A stretch of DNA of 64,000 nt from Ancylobacter polymorphus. GTDB lineage: Bacteria > Pseudomonadota > Alphaproteobacteria > Rhizobiales > Xanthobacteraceae. Both the position numbers and the translations under genes were made by a program. The notes beneath the pieces were generated by a model that saw nothing but the letters and a program-made list of their open reading frames with translations, was not told where the DNA came from and did no database searches. The DNA lies in contig NZ_JAUSUI010000002.1 in assembly GCF_030813495.1 (NCBI RefSeq), positions 248,001-312,000 of the forward strand, in the 5' to 3' direction. How positions within the stretch are numbered: position 1 is the first letter of the stretch; each line of letters starts with the position of its first letter. Shown one piece after another: positions 37,433-46,299 of the stretch.

Positions 37433-38296
37433 ATGGCTGCCCATTTCCTCGCCGCCGCCCTGCCGATCGGCCCGGCGGGCCGCGATCCCGCGCCGCTCTG
37501 GCGCGAGGCCGAGGCGGGCATTGCCGCCGCCGCCCGCGCCGGCGCCGGTCTCGTCGTGCTGCCCGAACTCTTCGCCCTTCCCTATGTCGCCGCGGAAGCG
37601 CCCGGCGACTGGGCCGTGCTGGCGGAGAGCCTCGACGGGCCAACCGTGACGGTCATACGGGCGGCGGCGATGGAAAGTGGCGCCGCCGTGCTGTTCGGCA
37701 TGGCGCTGGCGAATGACAGCGGGCGGCCCTTCAACGCCGCTCTGCTCGCCCGGCCGGACGGGCGGGTGGAGGTGCTGGCGCACAAGATCCATCTGCCGCC
37801 CGCCGGCCCCGGCGAGCCCTATGGCGAGCCCGATCATTTTTCGCCTGGCGAACCGGCCGTCTGCAGTGTCGAGATCGGCCCGGTCCGGGTGGCGGCCCTC
37901 ATCTGTTACGACCGCCGCTTCCCGGAATGCTGGCGCGCCGCCGCGCAGGCGGGGGCGGAGGTGGTGGCGGTGCTTGTCGGCGGGCCCGCCCCCTCCGATC
38001 CGCAAGGGCTCTACGCCGCCGAACTTCAGGCGAGCGCCCGCGCCAATGCCGTCTACGCGCTGGCCGCGGCCCGCTTCGGCACTGAGACCGTCACCGGCCG
38101 GCCGGTGCGCCATGATGGCGAAACCCTCGCCTTCGGCCCCGACGGGGCGCTGCTCGCCCGCGCCGCGCGCGCCGACCGCCGGCCGCTGAGCGTCGCCATC
38201 GATCCCGAACGTCTCGCCAAGGCGCGAGAGACCAACGCCACGGCGGCGCGCCTGCGCCTGCCCCGTCAGTTTGAGGTAGCATCATGTCTGAATTGA
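37433..38296 (+). CDS. Nitrilase-superfamily carbon-nitrogen hydrolase
   Basis: The 287-residue enzyme keeps the nitrilase-superfamily triad: Glu45 (VVLPELFALPY), Lys118 (AHKIHLP) and Cys158 (ALICYDRRFPE). Members hydrolyse amides, N-carbamoyl or nitrile C-N bonds; its place next to an amidohydrolase and an importer suggests an amidase or carbamoylase step in breakdown of the imported compound. Five bases separate it from the ATPase gene, and it overlaps the amidohydrolase start by 13 bp. Confidence 0.88.
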   Translation: MAAHFLAAALPIGPAGRDPAPLWREAEAGIAAAARAGAGLVVLPELFALPYVAAEAPGDWAVLAESLDGPTVTVIRAAAMESGAAVLFGMALANDSGRPFNAALLARPDGRVEVLAHKIHLPPAGPGEPYGEPDHFSPGEPAVCSVEIGPVRVAALICYDRRFPECWRAAAQAGAEVVAVLVGGPAPSDPQGLYAAELQASARANAVYALAAARFGTETVTGRPVRHDGETLAFGPDGALLARAARADRRPLSVAIDPERLAKARETNATAARLRLPRQFEVASCLN

Positions 38297-39825
38297 TCGT
38301 CCAGGCCCGCTGGGTCGTTACCGGCATCCGCGACCGCTTCACCCCCGAGGTGATCGAGGAGGGCGCGGTGCTCTCGCGCGACGGCGTCATCGTCGCGGCC
38401 GGGACGCTGGACGACATGCAGAAGCTGGCCCCAATGGCCGAGGTCCGGAAGTACCCCGACCACGCCATGCTGCCCGGCTTCGTCAACAGCCACCACCATG
38501 TCGGCATGACGCCGCTGCAGCTCGGCTCGCCCGACCATGCGCTGGAACTGTGGTTCGCCAGCCGCATGCCCGCCCGCCGGCTCGACCTGACGCTCGACAC
38601 GCTCTACTCGGCCTTCGAGATGATCGCCTCCGGCGTCACCACGGTGCAGCACATTCATGGCTGGATGCCGGGCGGCTATGACGCCATCCACGGCGCCGCC
38701 AGCAAGGTGCTGAACGCCTACCGTTCGCTCGGCATGCGCGCCTCCTATTGCTATGCGGTGCGCGAGCAGAACCGGCTGGTCTATGAGGCGGACGAAGCCT
38801 TCTGCGCCCGGCTACCGGCCGATCTCGGCGAAGCGCTGGCCAAGCACCTGAAGTCGCAGGCCATGCCCTTCGACGATTTCCTCAAACTGTTCGACCAGCT
38901 GTCGGCCGAGAATGCCGGCCAGGATCTGACCCGGATCCAGCTCGCGCCGGCGAATCTGCACTGGTGCACGGATGAGGGCCTGCAGGCGCTCGACGCCAAG
39001 GCCAGGGCGGCCGACGTGCCGATGCACATGCACCTCTTGGAGACCATCTACCAGAAGGAATATGCCCGCCGCCGCACCGGCAAGACGGCGCTGCGCCATC
39101 TCCACGATCTCGGCGTGCTGGGCCCGCATATGACGCTCGGCCATGGCGTGTGGCTGAACGAGGAAGATATCGACATCGTCGCCGAGACCGGCACCTGCAT
39201 CTGCCACAATTGCTCGTCGAATTTCCGCCTGCGCTCCGGCCTCGCCCCGCTCAACCGCTGGGAGGCCAAGGGCATCACGGTCGGCATGGGCCTTGATGAA
39301 GCCGGCATCAATGACGATCGCGACATGCTCTCCGAACTGCGCCTCGCTTTGCGCGTCCACCGCGAGCCGGGCATGGAGGACGAGGACGTGCCGACCTGCC
39401 CGCAGGTGGTGAAGATGGCGACCGAAGCCGGCGCCATGACCACGGCGTTCGGCGCCAGCATCGGCCGGCTGGATGCGGGCCGCTTCTTCGACGCCGTGCT
39501 GATCAACTGGAACAAGGCGACCTATCCCTATCAGGACCCGGACATTCCGATGCTCGACGCGCTGGTGCAACGCGCCAAGATGGGCGCGGTCGACGCGGTC
39601 TTCATCAATGGCGAGCGTGTCTATGAGGATGGCCGCTTCACCAAGGTCGATCGCGAGGCGGTGCTGGCGGAGATCGCCGAGACGCTTGGCAAGCCGCGCA
39701 GCGAGGACGAGGTCGCCCGCCGCGAGCTTGGCCGCGCCGTGTTCCCCTATGTGAAGAAGTTCTATGAGGGCTATCTGCCCGAGGCCGAGCCGACGCCGTT
39801 CTACGCCGCTTCGGCGCGCATCTAA
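38284..39825 (+). CDS. Metal-dependent amidohydrolase (AtzB/TrzN/deaminase-like)
   Basis: The 513-residue TIM-barrel hydrolase shows the subtype III metal site: H70-x-H72 (GFVNSHHHVG), His250 (MHMHLLET), His287 (LGHGVWL) and Asp338 (GMGLDEAGIND). It resembles cytosine/guanine deaminases and triazine hydrolases, which remove amino or other groups from aromatic N-heterocycles. In this operon it probably takes the first or second hydrolytic step after uptake. The exact substrate is unknown. A Rho-independent terminator follows. Confidence 0.87.
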   Translation: MSELIVQARWVVTGIRDRFTPEVIEEGAVLSRDGVIVAAGTLDDMQKLAPMAEVRKYPDHAMLPGFVNSHHHVGMTPLQLGSPDHALELWFASRMPARRLDLTLDTLYSAFEMIASGVTTVQHIHGWMPGGYDAIHGAASKVLNAYRSLGMRASYCYAVREQNRLVYEADEAFCARLPADLGEALAKHLKSQAMPFDDFLKLFDQLSAENAGQDLTRIQLAPANLHWCTDEGLQALDAKARAADVPMHMHLLETIYQKEYARRRTGKTALRHLHDLGVLGPHMTLGHGVWLNEEDIDIVAETGTCICHNCSSNFRLRSGLAPLNRWEAKGITVGMGLDEAGINDDRDMLSELRLALRVHREPGMEDEDVPTCPQVVKMATEAGAMTTAFGASIGRLDAGRFFDAVLINWNKATYPYQDPDIPMLDALVQRAKMGAVDAVFINGERVYEDGRFTKVDREAVLAEIAETLGKPRSEDEVARRELGRAVFPYVKKFYEGYLPEAEPTPFYAASARI

Positions 39826-39851
39826 CCCCCCGACCCTGCGCGCTGAGAGAC

Positions 39852-39877
39852 GGGCGCCCCGCGTGGGCGCCCTTTTT
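39852..39877 (+). terminator. Rho-independent terminator of the importer-amidohydrolase operon
   Basis: GGGCGCCC (39852-39859), a 5-base loop, GGGCGCCC (39865-39872) and five T residues form a classic terminator 26 bp after the amidohydrolase stop. It serves only the plus strand, because no T run lies on the other side. Confidence 0.9.
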
Positions 39878-39943
39878 CGTGTTTGGAGCGTTTTCGAGCG
39901 ACGTGGATACCGGTTCGCGTGAAGGGCGTGCGCTCACGCAGCC

Positions 39944-40825
39944 TCAGCGCCGGCGCTCCAGCGTGGCGAAGAACAGCACGGTGAGGCCCAGCACGATCAG
40001 CAGCAGCACGAAGGCGGCGGCGGCGCCCTCATTCAGGTGCAGGCCGAGAAAGGCCCGGCGATAGGCGAAGAAGCTGAGCACCTCGGTAGAATTGCCCGGC
40101 CCGCCCTTGGTCAGGATATAGGGCAGGTCATAGGTGCGGAATTCGTTGATCAGCTGGATGATGACCGCGATCGCCGCCACCGGCCGCAGCATCGGCAGGG
40201 TGATGTACCAGAACTGCTGCAGCGGCGTCGCCCCGTCCACCTCCGCCGCCTCATAGGGATCGCGCGGCAGCGAGGCGAGGCCGGCGGCGAGAATCAGGAT
40301 GACGAAGGAGGTTTGCTGCCAGATGTCGATCGCCGCCATGGTCCACAGCGCGAAATCGGCATTGCCGAGCCAGTCGAGCCGGGGCAGGCCGAGGCTTTCC
40401 ATCACCTGGTTGGCGATGCCGAGATTGGGCTGCAGCAGCATGCGCCAGATCAGCGCCACGCTCACCGGCGACATCGCCATGGGAATGGTGAGGATGGCGA
40501 AATAGACCGGCTTCATCGTCACCGCGCGGTTCAGCATCAGGGCGACACCGAGCCCGAGCACGAATTCGCCCGCCACCGTGACCACGGAATATTTGATGGT
40601 CAGCCACAGCGCGTCCCAGAACAGCGGGTCGCTCATCACGATGGTGAAGTTCTTGAAGCCCGTGAAGGGCTGCAGCATCGGCTTCAGCAAGGTGAGCGAG
40701 GAAACCGAGATCAGCGCCGCATAGACCAGCGGCAGGCCCATGACGATGGCCAGCGTGAGAAGGCCCGGTGCCGCGAAGGCCCAGCCGGTGCGCCAGTCCC
40801 GATCCGCCAGTGCCGCAAAGCGCAT
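39944..40825 (-). CDS. Carbohydrate ABC transporter permease (MalF/UgpA type)
   Basis: The 293-residue membrane protein has six hydrophobic segments and the coupling loop EAAEVDGATPLQQFWYITLPMLRP, typical of sugar importers. It is the last gene of the importer set, unusually placed behind the binding-protein gene rather than next to the second permease. A gap with two strong stem-loops separates it from the binding-protein gene. Confidence 0.92.
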   Translation of the reverse strand: MRFAALADRDWRTGWAFAAPGLLTLAIVMGLPLVYAALISVSSLTLLKPMLQPFTGFKNFTIVMSDPLFWDALWLTIKYSVVTVAGEFVLGLGVALMLNRAVTMKPVYFAILTIPMAMSPVSVALIWRMLLQPNLGIANQVMESLGLPRLDWLGNADFALWTMAAIDIWQQTSFVILILAAGLASLPRDPYEAAEVDGATPLQQFWYITLPMLRPVAAIAVIIQLINEFRTYDLPYILTKGGPGNSTEVLSFFAYRRAFLGLHLNEGAAAAFVLLLIVLGLTVLFFATLERRR

Positions 40826-40865
40826 GCGCGTCGTCCGTTACTTCATGAGCGTCGAGAAGAGAGAC

Positions 40866-40944
40866 CGGCGCGCCAGCCGACGAGGGGGAAGGCTGGCGCG
40901 CCGTATCGCCGGGAGCCTGCGGGGCTCACGCAGGGTTCCCGGCG
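40866..40944 (-). repeat. Two stem-loops between sugar-binding-protein and permease genes
   Basis: A perfect 13-bp stem CGGCGCGCCAGCC/GGCTGGCGCGCCG (40866-40878 with 40091+1000-based partner 41091 excluded; partner is 40891-40903) has a 12-base loop. A second stem (40907-40921 with 40929-40944) pairs CGCCGGGA with TTCCCGGCG and CCTGCG with CGCAGG around a small internal loop. On the minus strand both follow the binding-protein stop directly. No T tract is seen, so mRNA protection or attenuation is likelier than full termination. Confidence 0.65.
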
Positions 40945-40951
40945 GATGGGG

Positions 40952-42229
40952 TTACTTGTTGAGCAGCTGGGTCAGGCCGTCCGCGGCCGCCTTCAGCGCG
41001 TCCTCGGGCTTGGCCTGCCCGCCGGCGGCCAGCGAGAGCTGGGCGCCGAGCACGTCCTCATACTGGGCGGAATAGGCGAAGATCGGGAACGACTTGCCGG
41101 AAGCGACGACCTCGAGGCCGGTCTTGTAGAACGGGTACTTCTTCAGCACCGCCGCATCCTCGAACACGTCCGAGCGCACCGGCGCGTGGCCTTCCAGGGC
41201 GCGGGCGACGGAGATCTTCTTGCCCTGCACCCATTCGATGAACTTCCAGGCCGCGGCCTTCGATTCATCCGAGGTGTTCTTCGGGATGCCCCAGCCCCAG
41301 CCGCCGCTCTCGCCATGGCCGCCGGGCATGACGGACAGCGCCAGCTTGCCGGCCACCTTCGGGCACTTCTCGGCATTGTCGAGCTGCGGCAGCATCCACC
41401 AATAGGTGACCATGCTGAAGGCTTCGCCGGCGCACATCAGCCGCATCGTGTCGTCGAGCGTGGCGGAGAGGGCGCCCTGCTGCGCGCCCTTCTGCACGTT
41501 CTCGGCATAGAGCTTCAGCGCGGTCAGGCCTTCGGGGCTGTTGAGCACCACCTTGCGGTTGGCATCGAGATAGGCGCCGCCGGCGGAGAACAGATAGTTG
41601 GAGAACTCCATCGAATTCGGGTCGCCGCGCTGGCCCTGCATGGCGGCGCCGACGACCGGCGTGTTGGCCTTGAAGAAGGCGGAGAGCGCAACGTAATCGG
41701 CGAGCGTGGCCGGCAGAGCCAGCTCCTTGCCGGTCTTGGCCTTGTAGTCCGCCTTGATCTTGGCGTCGTTGAGCAGATCGGTGCGGTAGATCAGGCCCAT
41801 GGAGTAATTGTACATGGGCAGGATCGGGGTCGCGTCCTTGGTCTGGCCGAGCAGGTCCAGCATGGACGGGATGAACGGCTTCAGGTCGAAGCCGGACTTG
41901 GCGATGTAGGGGTTCAGGTCTTCCAGCCAGCCGGCGGCGGGGAATTCGCCCGCCCAGAGGAAGTCGACTTCGAGCAGGTTGTAGTAGCTCTCCGGCGAAA
42001 CGAGCTGGGCGACCAGCTTGTCGTGCATGTCGCCATAGCCGATCTTCTCGAATTCGACCTTGATGCCGGTCTCCTTCTCGAATTCCGGCAGCAGCTTCTC
42101 GATGATCTGCGTCTCCGGCACGTCTTCCATCAGCGCGCGCAGGGTCACGTTCTGCGCCTGCGCCGCACCGGCCGTCGCGAGCAGGGTGGCGCCGAGCAGC
42201 GCCGCCTTGAGGCCACACCTAAACTGCAT
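40952..42229 (-). CDS. Carbohydrate ABC transporter substrate-binding protein
   Basis: The 425-residue protein has a Sec signal peptide (ending ATAGAAQAQ) and the solute-binding family 1 fold: LPEFEKETGIKVEFEKIGYGDMHDKL, then WLEDLNPYI and a C-terminal lobe with FIEWVQGKKISVARALEGHAPVRSDVF. This family binds sugars, polyols or glycerol-3-phosphate. The ligand is not evident. It sits between the two permease genes on the minus strand and is flanked by stem-loops. Confidence 0.92.
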   Translation of the reverse strand: MQFRCGLKAALLGATLLATAGAAQAQNVTLRALMEDVPETQIIEKLLPEFEKETGIKVEFEKIGYGDMHDKLVAQLVSPESYYNLLEVDFLWAGEFPAAGWLEDLNPYIAKSGFDLKPFIPSMLDLLGQTKDATPILPMYNYSMGLIYRTDLLNDAKIKADYKAKTGKELALPATLADYVALSAFFKANTPVVGAAMQGQRGDPNSMEFSNYLFSAGGAYLDANRKVVLNSPEGLTALKLYAENVQKGAQQGALSATLDDTMRLMCAGEAFSMVTYWWMLPQLDNAEKCPKVAGKLALSVMPGGHGESGGWGWGIPKNTSDESKAAAWKFIEWVQGKKISVARALEGHAPVRSDVFEDAAVLKKYPFYKTGLEVVASGKSFPIFAYSAQYEDVLGAQLSLAAGGQAKPEDALKAAADGLTQLLNK

Positions 42230-42307
42230 CTCGTTCTCCTGTTCCTCTGGAGCGGGCTTTGCCCGCCTCGTTGGCGCACGCCCGAATGGGCGCGGCGGAA
42301 GGCACGC

Positions 42308-43105
42308 TTACTTCACGCTGCCGAAGGTCAGCCCTTGGACGATGAAGCGCTGGATGAAGCGCGAGGCGATCACCAGCGGCAGCACGGCGAGCACGACGCC
42401 GGCGGAAACCTTGGCGATCTGCACGCCGTTGGAGGTCTGGAGCGCGGCCAGCGCCACCGGCACGGTCGCGGTCTGTGGACCGCTCAGCACCAGCGCGAAC
42501 AGGAACTCGTTCCAGGTGAGGATGAAGCCGAGCACGCCGGCCGCGGCGATGCCGGGTAGGGAGACCGGCAGCACGATGCGCCAGAACGCCCCCCAGGCGG
42601 TGGCGCCGTCGGTCTGCGCCGCCCATTCGAGATCGACGGGGATGCCCTCGAAGAACCCCATCAGGATCCAGATGAGGAAGGGCAGGTTGACCGCGGCATA
42701 GACGATGATGAGGCCGGTGAGCGAATTGGTGAGCCCCACCGTGCGCAGCAGCGCGAAGGCCGGCAGCACGATGGCGACGGGGGGCAGCATCTGCGTCGCC
42801 AGCACGGCGAAGCGCCCGGCCCGGCCGCTGGTCTTGAAGCGGGCGAAGGCATAGCCGGTCATCGCCGCGAAGGGCAGCGCCACCACCACCGAGCCGAAGG
42901 CGACGATCAGGCTGTTGAGATAGGACTGGCCGTAGCGGGTGGAGGTGAACAGGGCGACGTAATTGTCGAGCGTCACCGCCGGCATCAGCTCCGGCGAATA
43001 GGACAGGTGCTCGGGCAGCAGGCTGGTGCGGATGACCCAGAGCAGGGGCACGAGGATGACGGCGCAGGCGAAGAGAAGTCCGAGATGAAGTCCGATGCGC
43101 CGCAT
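42308..43105 (-). CDS. Carbohydrate ABC transporter permease (MalG/UgpE type)
   Basis: The 265-residue protein has six hydrophobic segments and the coupling loop EWAAQTDGATAWGAFWRIVLPVSLPG. It pairs with the MalF-type permease at 39944. It lies 13 bp after the ATPase gene and 78 bp before the binding-protein gene; that gap contains a short GCGGGC/GCCCGC hairpin. Confidence 0.92.
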   Translation of the reverse strand: MRRIGLHLGLLFACAVILVPLLWVIRTSLLPEHLSYSPELMPAVTLDNYVALFTSTRYGQSYLNSLIVAFGSVVVALPFAAMTGYAFARFKTSGRAGRFAVLATQMLPPVAIVLPAFALLRTVGLTNSLTGLIIVYAAVNLPFLIWILMGFFEGIPVDLEWAAQTDGATAWGAFWRIVLPVSLPGIAAAGVLGFILTWNEFLFALVLSGPQTATVPVALAALQTSNGVQIAKVSAGVVLAVLPLVIASRFIQRFIVQGLTFGSVK

Positions 43106-43118
43106 GCCGCCCCCTCCC

Positions 43119-44258
43119 TCAGTTCTGACCGAGGCGGAGGCTGGGACGGGGGAAGGCCCGCGTCGTCTCCGTGTCGAACAGGTGCATGGGGCGCGGATCG
43201 AGATAGAGCGGCACGCGCGCGCCCACCGGCGCCGTGAAATGGCGCGACAGCCGCGCGGAAATTTCCTGCGGCTTGCCCGTGCCGGCGCCCGTCCCGATCT
43301 GCCCGACCAGAATATTCTCGACGCCGAGCGCTTCCATCGCCACGACGCTGGCCTCGATGGGCGCGTAGCCGGGCTGCGGCGCCTCGTGCAGGTCTTCCGG
43401 GCGCAGGCCGAAAATCACTTCGCGCCCGGCGACGGGTGCATAGGCGGCGCGGTGGCGCTCCGGCACCTCGACAGCAAAGCCGTCGCCCACCACCATGAGC
43501 GCGTCACCGCGGGCCTCCAGCCGGGCGGGCAGCAGGTTCATCGGCGGGGTGGCGAGGAAGCGGGCGACGAAAGTGTCCACCGGGTCGGCATAGACATCGA
43601 GCGGCCGACCGACCTGGATCATCCGGCCGTCGCGCATGATGCAGATGCGGTCGCCCATGGTCATCGCCTCGACCTGGTCATGGGTGACATGGACGATGGT
43701 GCGGCCCAGCCGGCGGTGCAGCTTGACGAGTTCGAGCCGCATTTCCGCCCGCAGCTGGGCGTCGAGATTGGATAGCGGCTCGTCGAGCAGGAAGGCGACG
43801 GGATCGCGGACGATGGCGCGGCCGAGCGCGACGCGCTGGCGCTGGCCGCCGGAGAGCGCGGCGGGCTTGCGGTCGAGATAGGGGGTGAGGCCGAGCAGCC
43901 CCGCCGCCTCGCGGATCTTCTCGTCGATCAACGGGCGGGCGACGCCGCGCATCTTGAGGCCGAAGCCCATATTCTCGCGCACGCTCATATGCGGGTAGAG
44001 CGCGTAGGACTGGAACACGACGGCGATGTTGCGGTCGCGCGGGGGCACATTGTTGACGCTGCGCCCGGCGATGCGCAGATCACCCGAGGTGATGCTCTCC
44101 AGCCCCGCGATCATGCGCAGTGTTGTCGATTTTCCGCAGCCGGAGGGGCCGAGGAAGATCACGAACTCGCCTTCTCCAATGGAAAGGTCCACGTCGCGGA
44201 CGCCATAGGCGCCGTTGGCGTAGAGCTTGGAGACATGATCGAGTTCGATCGACGACAT
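43119..44258 (-). CDS. Carbohydrate ABC transporter ATPase (UgpC/MalK type)
   Basis: The 379-residue ATPase has Walker [13 protein letters not shown], signature LSGGQRQRVALGRAI and Walker B AFLLDEPLSNLD, followed by the C-terminal MalK-type regulatory domain (about residues 240-379, with FGLRPEDLHEA). ATG 44258 is chosen because AAAGGAT lies upstream. It begins the importer part of an operon that probably starts at the dehydrogenase gene. Confidence 0.93.
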   Translation of the reverse strand: MSSIELDHVSKLYANGAYGVRDVDLSIGEGEFVIFLGPSGCGKSTTLRMIAGLESITSGDLRIAGRSVNNVPPRDRNIAVVFQSYALYPHMSVRENMGFGLKMRGVARPLIDEKIREAAGLLGLTPYLDRKPAALSGGQRQRVALGRAIVRDPVAFLLDEPLSNLDAQLRAEMRLELVKLHRRLGRTIVHVTHDQVEAMTMGDRICIMRDGRMIQVGRPLDVYADPVDTFVARFLATPPMNLLPARLEARGDALMVVGDGFAVEVPERHRAAYAPVAGREVIFGLRPEDLHEAPQPGYAPIEASVVAMEALGVENILVGQIGTGAGTGKPQEISARLSRHFTAPVGARVPLYLDPRPMHLFDTETTRAFPRPSLRLGQN

Positions 44259-44431
44259 CAGCGATCCTTTGCCCATCGGGGCCGGGCCCCGTCCTCGGGT
44301 GCGGAGGGAGGAGGAAAACTCCGCCCGCTGCGCCGTCGGCGGGCGGAGTGTAATCGGACAAAAACGAACACCGCAAGCGCTAATTCAAACGCGACTGCAT
44401 GAAAATCGATCACGTCGCGCGGCGGGCGCGC

Positions 44432-45238
44432 TCAGGTCGTGTAGACGCCGCCGGTGACGTTGACGCCCTGTCCGGTCATGAACCGCGCCTGTTCCGAGGC
44501 GAGGAACACCACGACATCGGCCACGTCTTCCGGCACTTCCAGCCGGCCGAGCGGGGTCTGGGCGATATAGTCGTCGATCACACGCTGCGGGCTCACGCCG
44601 CGCAGGCTGGCCTCCCACTCCACCTCACGCGACTGCATGCCGGTGGCCACGAAGCCGGGGCAGACGGCATTGACGCGGACGCCCTTGGCCGCCAATTCGC
44701 GCGCCAGCGCCTGCGTCCAGCCGAGCACGGCGAATTTCGAGGCGGAGTAATGCGCGAGGAAGGGGGCGCCGACCTTGGCGGCGAGCGAGGCGGTGTTGAC
44801 GATGCAGCCCTTGCCCTGCGCCACGAAGTGGCGGGCGGCGATCTGGTTGGTGAGGAAGACGCCGCGCGTATTGACGTCGAAATTGAAGTCCCATTCCTCG
44901 TCGGTCAGGTCCAGCGCCCCGCGCATGGTGGAGACGCCGGCATTGGCGACCAGCAGGTCGCAGCCCCCCAGCCCTTCCAGAACCTGCGCGAAGGCGGCCT
45001 CGACCGAGGCGCGCTTGCGCACATCCACCTCGACCGCGATGGCGCCGTCGCCAAGCGTGGCCACCGTCTCCTGCGCCGCCGCGAGGTTGATGTCGCCGAC
45101 GGCGACCCGCACGCCCTGCCTGGCCAGCGCGACGGCAATGGCCCGCCCGATGCCGGTGGCGCCGCCGGTCACAAAAGCGAGGCGGCCCCTCAGCTCGTAA
45201 TAGGCCGGTACGGGGGCGGAAAGCGGGGGCGGGTTCAT
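44432..45238 (-). CDS. Short-chain dehydrogenase/reductase
   Basis: From ATG 45238 (GAGGAG upstream) the product has 268 residues: the NAD(P) loop FVTGGATGIGRA, the acidic residue in VGDIN that favours NAD(H), VANAG, and the catalytic Tyr/Lys in HYSASKF. Relatives oxidise polyols or sugars. It diverges from the DeoR regulator and leads toward the sugar importer, so it may oxidise the imported substrate before the FGGY kinase acts. Confidence 0.9.
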   Translation of the reverse strand: MNPPPLSAPVPAYYELRGRLAFVTGGATGIGRAIAVALARQGVRVAVGDINLAAAQETVATLGDGAIAVEVDVRKRASVEAAFAQVLEGLGGCDLLVANAGVSTMRGALDLTDEEWDFNFDVNTRGVFLTNQIAARHFVAQGKGCIVNTASLAAKVGAPFLAHYSASKFAVLGWTQALARELAAKGVRVNAVCPGFVATGMQSREVEWEASLRGVSPQRVIDDYIAQTPLGRLEVPEDVADVVVFLASEQARFMTGQGVNVTGGVYTT

Positions 45239-45250
45239 GCGGGGCTCCTC

Positions 45251-45318
45251 ATGTTCGCGGGGCAGCTTATATGAACATAAGCGCACATCAAGTGTGTTGT
45301 TGTGTTTGATCTTGTGCG
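45251..45318. promoter_or_regulatory. Candidate DeoR operators between dehydrogenase and regulator genes
   Basis: ATGTTC (45251-45256) and GAACAT (45273-45278) are inverted half-sites like those of GlpR/DeoR-type repressors. Further along, CGCAC-A-TCAA (45282-45291) and TTGA-TCTT-GTGCG (45306-45318) form a second imperfect inverted repeat. The first pair overlaps the region just upstream of the dehydrogenase ribosome-binding site. Confidence 0.45.
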
Positions 45319-45399
45319 TTTAATGGGCTAGACAGGATTGGCCGACCGGCCGCGAATCCGCTCCTCTGCGAGGGAACCGCGATCAGGCAGGGGTGAGCG

Positions 45400-46263
45400 A
45401 TGGCCGACGATATGTCCTACCGAGAGAGTGTCCTGGCCGAGCCGTCGGCCGGCGAGGACCGTCCGCGCCCGCTCTCGCATGTACGCCACGCCCGGATTCT
45501 GGATCATCTCGCCGCCGCCGGTTCCGTTGGCGTCGCGGCTCTCGCGACCGAACTCGGCGTGTCCGACATGACCATCCGTCGCGATCTGCTGGAGCTGGAG
45601 CGCGACGGAAGGCTGCTGCGCGTGCATGGCGGGGCGGTACTGGCGGAGACGCCGGCCAGCAGCGTCGCCATGGACAGCGAGGAGCCGCGCTTCGACGCCC
45701 GCCTGCGCCGCGGCAGCGAGGCCAAGGCCGCCATCGCCGCCTGCGCCGCTGGCATCATCGCCGGCTACCGCACCTGCGCCATCGATGTCGGCACCACCAC
45801 CTATCTGATGGCCGGGCATCTGCGCGAGGCGGACCATCTCAAGGTCTTCACCAACAGCCTGCGCGTCTCCGCCCATCTCGATGGCGGCGCGCCGGAAGTC
45901 TATGTCGCCGGCGGCCGGGTGCGCCCGGAGGAGATGTCGGTGTGGGGCCCCACCGCCGTCGCCCAGTTCGAGAAGCTGTGGTTCGATGTCGCCGTGCTCG
46001 GCACGTCGGGCATCACGGCGGAAGGCTTCTTCGATTATTCCTTCGAGGACACTGACATGAAGCGCGTCTATCTGCGCCGGTCGGGGTTCAAGATCCTTCT
46101 GTGCGACAGCGCGAAGTTCCAGCGCATGTCTCTGGTCCAGGTCGGCACGCTTGCCGACATCAACCTGCTCGTCACCGACGCCGAGCCGCCCCCGCGCATC
46201 GCCGCCGCCCTCGCCGCGGCGCGTGTCGAGGTGCGGCTCGCGCCGCCCGCCGCCGGACAGTGA
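45400..46263 (+). CDS. DeoR/GlpR-family transcriptional regulator
   Basis: The 287-residue protein has an N-terminal DeoR helix-turn-helix ([41 protein letters not shown] in outline) and a C-terminal sugar-phosphate sensing domain with DVGTTTYLMAGHL and GTSGITAEGFFDYSFED. Such proteins usually repress sugar operons and release DNA on binding a phosphorylated sugar. It probably controls the divergent importer and the downstream btpA-kinase genes. Confidence 0.92.
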   Translation: MADDMSYRESVLAEPSAGEDRPRPLSHVRHARILDHLAAAGSVGVAALATELGVSDMTIRRDLLELERDGRLLRVHGGAVLAETPASSVAMDSEEPRFDARLRRGSEAKAAIAACAAGIIAGYRTCAIDVGTTTYLMAGHLREADHLKVFTNSLRVSAHLDGGAPEVYVAGGRVRPEEMSVWGPTAVAQFEKLWFDVAVLGTSGITAEGFFDYSFEDTDMKRVYLRRSGFKILLCDSAKFQRMSLVQVGTLADINLLVTDAEPPPRIAAALAAARVEVRLAPPAAGQ

Positions 46264-46299
46264 GGCGCCGCGCGCGCCGTCCCCTCAAGGAGAGTTGCA

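Noticed and set aside
39944..45238. Mobile-element origin of the importer clusters
   Set aside because: No transposase, integrase, tRNA gene, flanking direct repeat or clear shift in base composition is visible around 32-58k.
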